From CAG-452 sp045531335 (GTDB lineage Bacteria > Bacillota > Clostridia > TANB77 > CAG-508), in assembly GCA_045531335.1 (NCBI GenBank), contig JAZSDU010000049.1:1-64000 (forward strand): 64,000 nucleotides of DNA, given 5' to 3'. Under the pieces are notes generated by a model, which saw nothing but the letters and a program-made list of their open reading frames with translations, was not told the DNA's origin and did no database searches. This document shows, in pieces, positions 35,488-42,841 of this stretch (position 1 is its first letter; each line of letters begins with the position of its first letter). The position numbers and the translations under genes are program-made.

Positions 35488-35829
35488 ATGGAAGAAGAAG
35501 GAATATATAAAGGTGGAACATTAATAATTAATCTTGATTCTATAGAAATGATAGGCTCTGAATATATTTTCGAAAAAGGTGACAAGATAAGAATCGCATT
35601 AAAAGAATATGAGACTTCAGTAGAAAACGTCTTATATGATGAAATAACACCAACTGTTGGAGAAACAAAAGCACAACATATATTTTCAAGAGAAGAAACC
35701 CAAGAGAAACTTGAAGTAAAGAAAACATACATTTTACGAGCAGATTTAATAAAATCAGAAAAAACATTTCCAATGCTGTCACAAAACTTAAAGGTTATAG
35801 GACAAGCTATAATTCCAGATAAAGAGTAG
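35488..35829 (+). CDS. Post-lysis-module structural protein
   Basis: 113 aa from ATG 35488 (AGGAGG upstream). Beta-rich (KGGTLIINLDSIEMIGSEYIFEKGDKIRIALKEYE). Resembles small baseplate-type proteins; function unproven. Confidence 0.7.
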   Translation: MEEEGIYKGGTLIINLDSIEMIGSEYIFEKGDKIRIALKEYETSVENVLYDEITPTVGETKAQHIFSREETQEKLEVKKTYILRADLIKSEKTFPMLSQNLKVIGQAIIPDKE

Positions 35830-35837
35830 GTGATAGT

Positions 35838-36656
35838 ATGTCATACGTTAATAATGTTACTGGCAATGTTGAAGTAACAAATGCAATAGGCTCAATAGAA
35901 TCGATAACAACAACTGGAAATGTAACTACTGTTACAGCTAAAGCACAAGTTAAAGCTACTAAAGTAGCAGGTAAGTTGGGAATAGCACATATTATGGAAA
36001 AATTAATGACACCAATAGAACTTTCAACTGACATAAATAATCCTACAGAAATCATGAATCTGATAAATAAGAGTGGTACTTATGTTGCTAAGAATATTGG
36101 ACTTTTAGGGTCAAATGGACAAGTAATGGCAGTGTTTGCAAAGGGCCAATTTTTCAGCATATCTAATTTACAAGAATATGGAAAAGCATTTGGACTAGAA
36201 GTGCCAGATAGCGAAAATGTTATAGATGTTGATGGAAGATTAATTGATGGTGAACATGTTACTTATCGCATAATAGGAGGTACACAACTAAAAGAGATAA
36301 TATGGCTTAATAGTGAAAACGTGAAGGATTATGTAAAAGTTGATTTTAACCCAGCAGATTTTATTAATATTAATTATGGTATTCAATTTTACAATGGAAA
36401 ATTAGCGATATATTCAGCGACACTAACTGATATAGAAAATGGAGTAAATAACTATAAACCGATTACTTCAAATAATATCGCTTATGCTGTTCAAACAAAA
36501 GGTAATAACTATTTTGCAAAGAAAACAGATTTTACTGATTTACAAGATAAGGTTGAAAGCGTTGAAGAAGATATAAGTACACTTGAAACCGACATATCTA
36601 CTCTAAAATCTGAAATAGAAACCATATTGGAAAGTGTGGTGACTGTTGATGAATAA
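35838..36656 (+). CDS. Tail fibre-like protein with trimeric coiled coil end
   Basis: 272 aa. Thr/Val-rich start (VTGNVEVTNAIGSIESITTT), beta-rich body, and a C-terminal heptad segment (DLQDKVESVEEDISTLETDI) typical of trimeric fibres. Belongs to a second fibre cluster after the lysin. Confidence 0.72.
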   Translation: MSYVNNVTGNVEVTNAIGSIESITTTGNVTTVTAKAQVKATKVAGKLGIAHIMEKLMTPIELSTDINNPTEIMNLINKSGTYVAKNIGLLGSNGQVMAVFAKGQFFSISNLQEYGKAFGLEVPDSENVIDVDGRLIDGEHVTYRIIGGTQLKEIIWLNSENVKDYVKVDFNPADFININYGIQFYNGKLAIYSATLTDIENGVNNYKPITSNNIAYAVQTKGNNYFAKKTDFTDLQDKVESVEEDISTLETDISTLKSEIETILESVVTVDE

Positions 36657-36780
36657 TGAATTAAGTAAAAATCTAGCTGAATTGATAAGTAAGCACAATA
36701 AAGTCTTAATTGAATTAAAAGAAAAATATTCAATGAAAAACAGTTCTACTTCAGAAAAGGAGGTAGAGACTGATGAATAA
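36649..36780 (+). CDS. Small helical protein
   Basis: 43 aa, overlaps both fibre genes. Its end holds AAAGGAGG, the ribosome site of the next gene. Unknown. Confidence 0.55.
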   Translation: MNNELSKNLAELISKHNKVLIELKEKYSMKNSSTSEKEVETDE

Positions 36781-37849
36781 GATAAGTAAACAATTACAAG
36801 AATTAGTAAATCAAACAAGACAACTTGCTAAAAACTTAAATGTTAAAGGAATTAGTGCTAGTGAAAGTGAAACTTTAAATACACTAGTTCCTAAAGTTCT
36901 TAATATTGCAAGTGGAGATGTAAAGTTAGGAACTAAAGAAATAACCAAAGATGGAACTTATTATGCTTATGAAGATGGAGTAGATGGATATTCTAGTGTG
37001 AATGTAAATATTTTAGGCGATAATGTTGATTTTATTTCAACAATTACTGGAACTGGCAGTTCAGCAAAATGGAATGTAAAAATGTTAGGTGATGTACCAA
37101 GATATGCTTTTTATAGCATGAATAAAATTAATGAATTAGATTTGAGTAATACCAAAAGTATTGGAGAAAGAGCATTTTATAATCATAGTTCTATTACAAA
37201 CATTATAGCACCAAATAAAATGACAATAGATAGTTATGCTTTTTATGGTTGTACTGGAGCGACAGGAACAATAAAAATCAGTGAAGAACAAACAGCTATT
37301 GAAGAACGTGCGTTTTATAGTTGTAGTAAATTAAAGTTTGAATTGCACGACAATATAACAGAAGTAAAAGCGTATGCTTTTTGGAATTGTCAATCAAATA
37401 ATTTAACAAAATTGCCAAGTAACTTAAAAACAATAGGGAATTATGCTTTTTATCAAAACTCTGGGATTGACCCATTAAGAATAACCGAAATACCACCACT
37501 AGTAACAAGTATTGGTACTAACGCATTTCAAAGTAATAGTTTTGAAAGTATAAAAATACACGATGCTTGTACAAATATTAGTGCTTATGCGTTTAGATAT
37601 AATTTCTTAAAGACTGTTGAGATAGGTAAAGGGTTAAAAAATATGTATGCTTATACTTTTGGTAATAATACTTCTTTAACAACATTTACTATTCATGCAA
37701 CAACACCACCAACAATATTAGCCACTACTTTTCAAAATAGCGATAATATAGAAGAAATAAGAGTACCAGCAAGTGCATTAGAAACTTATAAGAGTGCTAG
37801 TAATTGGAGTGCTTATGCTGATTTAATGGTAGGAATTGAGGGAGAATAA
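36773..37849 (+). CDS. BspA-type leucine-rich-repeat fibre protein
   Basis: 358 aa. About eight LRR_5 repeats (IGERAFYNHSSITNI; IDSYAFYGCTGATG; IEERAFYSCSKL; IGNYAFYQNSG) in residues 110-330, after an N-terminal phage-fibre attachment region. BspA-type repeats bind host surfaces. In a phage tail they probably form an adhesion or receptor-binding tip. Confidence 0.85.
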   Translation: MNKISKQLQELVNQTRQLAKNLNVKGISASESETLNTLVPKVLNIASGDVKLGTKEITKDGTYYAYEDGVDGYSSVNVNILGDNVDFISTITGTGSSAKWNVKMLGDVPRYAFYSMNKINELDLSNTKSIGERAFYNHSSITNIIAPNKMTIDSYAFYGCTGATGTIKISEEQTAIEERAFYSCSKLKFELHDNITEVKAYAFWNCQSNNLTKLPSNLKTIGNYAFYQNSGIDPLRITEIPPLVTSIGTNAFQSNSFESIKIHDACTNISAYAFRYNFLKTVEIGKGLKNMYAYTFGNNTSLTTFTIHATTPPTILATTFQNSDNIEEIRVPASALETYKSASNWSAYADLMVGIEGE

Positions 37850-38103
37850 TGATAAAGAAAGAATTTTATAAAACAAGAAAAGATGAAGTAAATCTTTATA
37901 GGATTTATTCAACAGACAACCTATATATAAGAAAAATAGGAACTGATGAAATATATGACGAAGTAATAGATGTAGAATATGCACCTTATGAGTATCAAGA
38001 AACAGATGAAATCATTGAAACAGAGGATGAAACTGAAGATGGAGAAGTAATAACTCAAAAGTTTAAAGTAATTGAAAAAACACCCGAAAATCAAGCCATG
38101 TAA
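37849..38103 (+). CDS. Small acidic protein at end of fibre cluster
   Basis: 84 aa, starts in the previous stop (TAATG). Acidic C-terminal half (DEIIETEDETEDGEV). Phages often put such fibre chaperones or XkdX-like proteins here; not recognised. Confidence 0.7.
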   Translation: MIKKEFYKTRKDEVNLYRIYSTDNLYIRKIGTDEIYDEVIDVEYAPYEYQETDEIIETEDETEDGEVITQKFKVIEKTPENQAM

Positions 38104-38183
38104 GTATATCAATTAAAAATATAAAAGGCTTAAAAACGATTCTCGAAGGTCGATTTTTAGCGAAAAATCAAGGAAATTTACTA

Positions 38184-38212
38184 TTGTAAATAAATGTAAA
38201 TTATGCTATAAT
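38184..38212 (+). promoter_or_regulatory. Promoter of candidate small RNA
   Basis: TTGTAA (38184-38189), 17-bp spacer, TATAAT (38207-38212), with no gene before the terminator 40 bases on. Confidence 0.8.
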
Positions 38213-38218
38213 AAACAA

Positions 38219-38285
38219 AACTTAATAGAATAAGTTTATGGGGGTATGCAGAAAAGACTAGCTGTTCGTGGGCTAGTCTTTTTTC
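38219..38285 (+). ncRNA. Candidate small RNA ending in terminator
   Basis: From the predicted start near 38219: hairpin ACTTA-TAAGT, a single-stranded G-run (ATGGGGGTATGC), then GACTAGC-GCTAGTC with a T-tract at 38252-38285. No ORF beyond seven codons. The 3' end overlaps the end of the leftward regulator gene on the other strand. Could be a regulatory RNA or antisense partner. Confidence 0.6.
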
Positions 38286-38596
38286 ATTTTTACATTAATC
38301 AATAAATCAATTATCTGTGATACTTCCATTACTTCTTTAGAACCAATTCCGTATTCATCTATACGGCGATACATTTCTTCTTTTAGGGAATCTATGTCTA
38401 ATTCAGAATAAAACAAATCATCAACTTTTACTTCAAGAGCATTTGCTATTTTGTACATGGTAGCTAAACTAGGATTAAACTTCTTATTGTTTTCAAGCTG
38501 TGTTAAATAAGGTCTACTGATTCCAGTTATTTTACTTAATCTATATATAGTTATATTCTTTTTTTCTCTAATATTTTTAATTACGAATACAAACAT
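38273..38596 (-). CDS. XRE-family regulator
   Basis: 107 aa from ATG 38596 (AGGAG upstream). Helix-turn-helix at residues 8-60 (YRLSKITGISRPYLTQLENNKKF), then a small helical domain. Divergent from the Spo0A-box promoter region at 38713-38796, which it may control. Confidence 0.85.
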   Translation of the reverse strand: MFVFVIKNIREKKNITIYRLSKITGISRPYLTQLENNKKFNPSLATMYKIANALEVKVDDLFYSELDIDSLKEEMYRRIDEYGIGSKEVMEVSQIIDLLINVKMKKD

Positions 38597-38712
38597 AAAA
38601 TTACTCCTAAAATTATTATGTCCATATTGTATGATAAATATTTTTAAATTTCTACGTGTTGCTACCAGCGACATATTGAAACTAGCAAAGTATTGCAAAA
38701 AGCCGATTTTAT

Positions 38713-38796
38713 TTTGTCGAATTTCTTAAAACCCTTGAAATGACTAGATTTTGTCGAACGGTTTTTCTTGACTTTGTCGAAAATAGTAAATATAAT
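38713..38796 (+). promoter_or_regulatory. Promoter with three Spo0A-box-like repeats
   Basis: TTTGTCGAA occurs at 38713-38721, 38750-38758 and 38773-38781. The promoter is TTGACT (38768-38773), 17-bp spacer, TATAAT (38791-38796); the third box lies just inside the spacer. TTTGTCGAA matches the Spo0A box, so binding at box three would repress and at the upstream boxes might activate. Confidence 0.75.
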
Positions 38797-38840
38797 TAAA
38801 CCAACATAAGAAACGCGTTTCTCTGATAAGGAGAAAATAT

Positions 38841-38978
38841 ATGGAAAAGATAATTGTAGAAGAAATATGTAAAAATTTGAGATGGTATGAAAGAATTGTT
38901 GTAAAGAGATATAAAGGACTATTTTATAGAGCTTACAGAATAGGCATGAGAGATTGCTTTAATTTTTACAATAAGTAA
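38841..38978 (+). CDS. Small basic protein
   Basis: 45 aa, basic and aromatic (NLRWYERIVVKRYKGLFYRAY). AAGGAG 10 bases before ATG. First gene after the Spo0A-box promoter, and probably co-transcribed with the hydrolase. Unknown family. Confidence 0.7.
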   Translation: MEKIIVEEICKNLRWYERIVVKRYKGLFYRAYRIGMRDCFNFYNK

Positions 38979-39013
38979 TATGTCTTTATGACTTTAATAA
39001 TGATACAGATAGA

Positions 39014-39657
39014 ATGGAGACATATTATAGAAATGAAAGTCAGGCAATGCCATACAATAATAATAGAACTTTAACAGTTGGGGAGTTTAGAGGTTCGAGT
39101 GGAAGCCCTACGATTTGGACAACAAAGAGAGCAATGCAAAGTTTTAATACAACAAGATATTTGTTTGGAGCACCAATTCCAGTAGGATTTGCATTTAAAA
39201 GACCATGGGAAGGTGGACACGGAAGTCAAAGTCAGCACTATGCAGGTGTAGCTTTTGATGCAGGGCAGACCTTAAGTAGCAGCGAAAGAAATAGGCTAAG
39301 AAATACTGCAAGAAGTTCACGGAGTATGGTCATATGTAGAACCAGCAAATTTAACTCCTACTTGGGTACATTTCGATAAAAGATTTGGAAGACCGGCTTG
39401 CGGGACTGCTGGGTATCCATTAATAAGAAGAGGAAGTATAAGCACATATGTACTAATTGCACAAGATGATTTAAATACATTGGGATTTAGAACAGGAGGA
39501 CTTGACCGGAATATTTGGAGCAAGAACGCAGGAAGCGGTAAGAAATTATCAAAGAAGTAGAGGACTAACTGCAGACGGTGTGGTAGGATGCAATACTTGG
39601 CGTTCACTTCAAGAAAATGTAGTAGGAACTGGAAGAACAAGCACGACGATAGATTAG
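39014..39657 (+). CDS. Peptidoglycan hydrolase-like protein with PG-binding domain, two +1 shifts (CGGA 39320 and 39507)
   Basis: About 213 aa. M15-type metallopeptidase-like core (GHGSQSQHYAGVAFDAGQ with His and Asp, WVHFDKRFG later), then a PG_binding_1 domain (AQDDLNTLGF, LDGIFGARTQEAVRNYQ, DGVVGCNTW). Breaks at TCA-C-GGA (39320) and GAC-C-GGA (39507) both fall on conserved Gly; the second is the G of the DGIFG core. ATG 39014 has no clear ribosome site: the frame is open upstream to 38975, and an ATG at 38980 reads MSL then TGA-C before a possible +1 into this frame. Confidence 0.85.
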
Positions 39658-39659
39658 CA

Positions 39660-39694
39660 AAAAAGGATTTTGGGTACTGCCCCAAAATCCTTTT
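39660..39694. terminator. Bidirectional terminator
   Basis: AAAAGGATTTTGGG and CCCAAAATCCTTTT arms; serves the hydrolase and the leftward ParB-like gene. Confidence 0.88.
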
Positions 39695-40217
39695 ATGGTT
39701 TAACAACTTTTGCTTCAAATTCTTCCCATGATTTACTAAATTCATGATTAGAAAAAGCTTCTTTTAATCCATTTACTTGTTTTAATCTTATAATTTCATC
39801 TAGTTCCATACCAAGGTGAAGAGATATTGTACTTTCATCCCATCCGCTTTTAGTAAGTTCCATTACAATTTTAGACATATCTAGAATTTGGTGAGTACCT
39901 CTTGCTCTATTATGCCTTATTGTACTTGCAATACGGTCATCCAATTGCTTATTAATTGTAACAATTGGTATTTGCTTTAAATGAAAATATTCTTTAGCAC
40001 ATCTATATCTATGAAATCCGTCAACTATAATATATTTATCATTTTCTGAATCATAGTAAGTTACAATTGGTTGAGTATAACCATCTTCTTCAATAGAATG
40101 TTTCAAAAGTCTCATTTCTGGTGGTGCAACTTTGTTGGGGTTGTAATCATTTGCATAAACTTTATCAATATCAACCATTTTTACATCAAGAACAGGAAAA
40201 GTAATTTCTTTACTCAT
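39693..40217 (-). CDS. ParB/IbrB-like protein
   Basis: 174 aa from ATG 40217 (AGGAGTG upstream). ParB N-terminal fold: VDIDKVYANDYNPNKV, YIIVDGFHRYRCAKE, and TIRHNRARGTHQ, which form the CTP-binding core (GFHRY, RxxR-type). With the PAPS-reductase-like gene it makes an IbrA/IbrB pair, first described as regulators of immunoglobulin-binding proteins in E. coli and related to Dnd DNA-modification proteins. Last gene of a three-gene operon. Confidence 0.88.
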   Translation of the reverse strand: MSKEITFPVLDVKMVDIDKVYANDYNPNKVAPPEMRLLKHSIEEDGYTQPIVTYYDSENDKYIIVDGFHRYRCAKEYFHLKQIPIVTINKQLDDRIASTIRHNRARGTHQILDMSKIVMELTKSGWDESTISLHLGMELDEIIRLKQVNGLKEAFSNHEFSKSWEEFEAKVVKP

Positions 40218-40581
40218 TAATATCACTCCTAATTCTTATAAAATTTTTGTATCCATTGTCATCTGTACAAATGAATCCACAAGAATCATATACTTCAGAA
40301 TATACCTTTGTAACTACACTATCTTTTATTTTTATTTCTTTACTAATATGAGTTAATAATTCTATCAAATAATCATCTTTTATAGAGTAAACATTTTTTA
40401 TTACATCTGATGAAATTGATACAAAAGCAACTGGATTTTTATTTTCAATATAAACATACCATTCTTTGTTATTATCATCATATATTCTATCATTTGTTTT
40501 ATTTTGTACTATTCTAGAACCAAAGAATTTACCCATAATATTATAAAAATCTTTTGATTTATTATCCATTTTTAGAATCAT
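40210..40581 (-). CDS. Middle gene of IbrAB-like cassette (GNAT-like)
   Basis: 123 aa. Overlaps the upstream gene by ATGA and the ParB-like gene by 8 bases, so the three are translationally coupled. Sequence (WYVYIENKNPVAFVSISSDV, then YLIELLTHISKEIKIKDSVVTKV, then YDSCGFICTDDNGYKNFIRI) looks like a small GNAT acetyltransferase fold. Assignment tentative. Confidence 0.72.
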   Translation of the reverse strand: MILKMDNKSKDFYNIMGKFFGSRIVQNKTNDRIYDDNNKEWYVYIENKNPVAFVSISSDVIKNVYSIKDDYLIELLTHISKEIKIKDSVVTKVYSEVYDSCGFICTDDNGYKNFIRIRSDINE

Positions 40582-41873
40582 GCGTTTACCACTTCCTCTT
40601 TTATAAATTTATTTAAATCAGGATCTGATGTTATAGTATTTGCTGAAAGAAGATTATCCCATTTGTGAGCTAGTTTTCTAAGTTCATCTTCTTCAGTTTT
40701 TGTTTGAGCAAATGAAAGCCTCTTAAGGTAGAAATCGTTTTTTTCAACGGCCCTAGCAATCCTACGCCATGAAATTGCTTTTTTTTGGTTTTCTAATTTT
40801 TTAGGAGCTTCTTCTGGTATTTGGTCAAAATCTACAGCATATCTTTTTCTGTACCAAATCATAAATTTTTTTATTTTCCTATAGTAATTCATCATAAGAT
40901 CTCTGTTATAAAGTCCTATGCTTTCTAGTAAAAACACAGTGTATTGTTGCCAAGTCATAAAATCAGGTTTAGAACTTTTTAAATCTCCTAGTGCGGATGT
41001 TCTACAATATATATTTCCAAAATTAACTCCATTAACACGATTTAAAACTTTTGCCCAAGTTTCATATTCTAATGCTTTAAATTGATCTAGTCCTTTTCTT
41101 TGGTCATCACCATATGGCTGACAAATTCTTTGGTCTGCTAGAGTAACTCCATTTTTATACATTAAATCATATATTTTATTATATTTTAAATCTAATTTAC
41201 TAACTGCACCCCATATATCTTCAACACTAAAATCATATATAGGATAAAAGTTATATGCATCCAAAACTTGATTTGAAAATTTTACTCTTGTTGTCCATGA
41301 ATAATCTTTAAATTTTTCTTTATTCTTTTGAAAAGTAATTGTCCTAAAACGATTTAAACTTTCATCAGTTCTAATACCTATTCCACAAGCAATAGGTCCT
41401 CCATGTTGTTCTTGATACCAAGATGCAAATTGCAAGATAAATTCTTCAAACTCTTCTCCTTTTCTAAACCATTCAAAAGGACAATTTTTCATATTTATAC
41501 TATCTTTTGGCATTTCTCTTATCCATAAATGTTTACTTTCCTCTTCCCAACAAATCCATTTGGGCTGAAGAATAGATACGGCATTTCTTAAGGCTAAAGG
41601 AAGTGCAATGTGATAAAAAGTTCTTATTTGTGATAATTTCTTTAAATCATTTAAATGGTCAATAGTAGATTTATATTGACCTTCTAAATCTATATACAAA
41701 ACATCAAATTTTTTATTCATGCGTTTTGCAACAATATTAGCAAGTTGAACCATAATAGAACTATCTTTACCGGCACTAACGCTAAAATAAACATTTTCAA
41801 AATTATTAAATATGATTTCAAGACGCTCAAATGCTGCTTCTAAAACATTTTTTTCTAAGTAAACTTTAGGCAT
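40578..41873 (-). CDS. IbrA-like PAPS reductase/PP-loop protein (DUF3440 type)
   Basis: 431 aa. PP-loop SVSAGKDSSIMVQLANIV at about residues 31-48, binding ATP; VLYIDLEGQYKST follows; then CGIGIRTDESLNRF and WTTRVKF; then QRICQPYGDDQRKGL. This is the IbrA/DUF3440 pattern, relatives of sulfotransferase-type DndC. Uses ATP to activate an unknown substrate. Own promoter, first gene of the operon. Defence or regulation roles remain unproven. Confidence 0.9.
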   Translation of the reverse strand: MPKVYLEKNVLEAAFERLEIIFNNFENVYFSVSAGKDSSIMVQLANIVAKRMNKKFDVLYIDLEGQYKSTIDHLNDLKKLSQIRTFYHIALPLALRNAVSILQPKWICWEEESKHLWIREMPKDSINMKNCPFEWFRKGEEFEEFILQFASWYQEQHGGPIACGIGIRTDESLNRFRTITFQKNKEKFKDYSWTTRVKFSNQVLDAYNFYPIYDFSVEDIWGAVSKLDLKYNKIYDLMYKNGVTLADQRICQPYGDDQRKGLDQFKALEYETWAKVLNRVNGVNFGNIYCRTSALGDLKSSKPDFMTWQQYTVFLLESIGLYNRDLMMNYYRKIKKFMIWYRKRYAVDFDQIPEEAPKKLENQKKAISWRRIARAVEKNDFYLKRLSFAQTKTEEDELRKLAHKWDNLLSANTITSDPDLNKFIKEEVVNA

Positions 41874-41902
41874 AGGTAAAATTCAACTTCCTTTCAAATT
41901 AA

Positions 41903-41931
41903 ATTATAAAGCGATTTACAAATTACGTCAA
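41903..41931 (-). promoter_or_regulatory. Promoter of IbrA-like operon
   Basis: Reverse strand TTGACG (41931-41926), 17-bp spacer, TATAAT (41908-41903). Confidence 0.88.
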
Positions 41932-42027
41932 GAAAAAACTTTAATCTACAAGTAAATATTTAACTATAAGGTAATATAAATATAATTGAGGAAAAGATTT
42001 AATCTGTAGAGATATATTTGCAAAGGT

Positions 42028-42171
42028 TGTAGGGGCAGCTATTAGCTGTCCGTCTTTTAATATATATTATTTTAGAATGGCTTCGCAGGTTGCGGACGAC
42101 TACTACTCCCAGAGCATGTATTATCTGTAGCTCATTTCATTTCGCACAGCTAATCGATAGTAGCCCCTACA
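42028..42171. repeat. MITE-like element with TGTAGGGGC terminal repeats
   Basis: 144 bp bounded by TGTAGGGGC and GCCCCTACA; inner arms (AGCTATTAGCTG and CAGCTAAT) also pair. No coding capacity. Ends match the shorter repeats elsewhere in the window, so it may be the long form of that family. It fills the 420-base gap between the Ibr operon and rplI. Confidence 0.75.
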
Positions 42172-42227
42172 TTTTTAATTATTTACTAATAATATGTTAT
42201 TACTATAAACAACAATTTTCTAAAATC

Positions 42228-42256
42228 TTGTTTTTATAAATAAAATATGATAAAAT
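42228..42256 (+). promoter_or_regulatory. rplI-dnaB promoter
   Basis: TTGTTT (42228-42233), 17-bp spacer, TAAAAT (42251-42256). Confidence 0.75.
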
Positions 42257-42294
42257 AATTCAAATCTGAGTTATTATAGAAAAGAGGAGATAAT

Positions 42295-42741
42295 ATGAAA
42301 GTTATATTATTGCAAGACATAAAAAATGTAGGAAAGAAAGATGAAATTATAAATGCCAATGATGGATATGCTAGAAATTTTTTGTTTCCTAAGAATTTAG
42401 CTTTAGAAGCAACTAAAGATAATTTACTTAAATTACAAGCAAAAAAAGACTCTCAAAAACATAAAAAAGATTTAGAAATAGAAGAATTCAAAAAGCAAGC
42501 AGATAAAATAAAAGATATAGTTTTAGAATTGAAAGTAAAAGCAGGATCAAATGGAAAAATATTTGGTGGAGTGACTTCTAAAGAGATATCAGAAGAATTA
42601 AAAAAACAATATAAAATGGAGATAGACAAGAAAAAAATAATACTAAAAGAAACTATAAAAAATATAGGAAGATTTTCAGTAGATATAAAATTTGGAGATG
42701 GAGTAAATACTAAATTAACAATAAACGTTGTATCAGAATAA
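42295..42741 (+). CDS. rplI: 50S ribosomal protein L9
   Basis: 148 aa, full length. Binds 23S rRNA and bridges neighbouring ribosomes. Start MKVILLQDIKNVGKKDEIINANDGYARNFLFPK is the L9 signature; a long central helix separates the N-domain and C-domain (KIFGGVTSKEISEELKKQY). Followed by dnaB, the common Bacillota order. Since L9 limits ribosome slippage, its intactness is notable beside the CGG sites, but no anomaly is seen. Confidence 0.98.
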   Translation: MKVILLQDIKNVGKKDEIINANDGYARNFLFPKNLALEATKDNLLKLQAKKDSQKHKKDLEIEEFKKQADKIKDIVLELKVKAGSNGKIFGGVTSKEISEELKKQYKMEIDKKKIILKETIKNIGRFSVDIKFGDGVNTKLTINVVSE

Positions 42742-42745
42742 TACG

Positions 42746-42797
42746 TGTAGGGGCGTTGTCAGTTAGGAATACCGAAAAGGATGACCTAACTGCGCCC
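42746..42797. repeat. Palindromic repeat between rplI and dnaB
   Basis: TGTAGGGGCG opening with CAGTTAGG / CCTAACTG inner arms and GCGCCC close. Could act as a processing or attenuating hairpin. Confidence 0.7.
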
Positions 42798-42841
42798 AAT
42801 AACAAATTACAAACCATAAAATCATATGAAGGAGGAAATCC

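Larger units (their letters stand above)
1..38285. mobile_element. Siphovirus-type prophage (left end outside window, right end unresolved)
   Basis: A full lysogenic siphovirus gene order is present: integrase and repressor leftward, then early, replication, late-regulator, terminase, head, tail and lysis modules rightward. The recombinase runs off the left edge, so that attachment site lies outside the window. The right end is uncertain: tail and lysis genes end at 38103, while the genes from 38273 to 41873 could be prophage cargo or host. No att-core repeat could be identified from one side only. Host core genes begin at 42295. Confidence 0.9.

Noticed and set aside
42028..42171. Attachment site for the prophage
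   Set aside because: The terminal repeats are shared with many host repeats and lie beyond the Ibr operon; no match could be tested with the missing left end.
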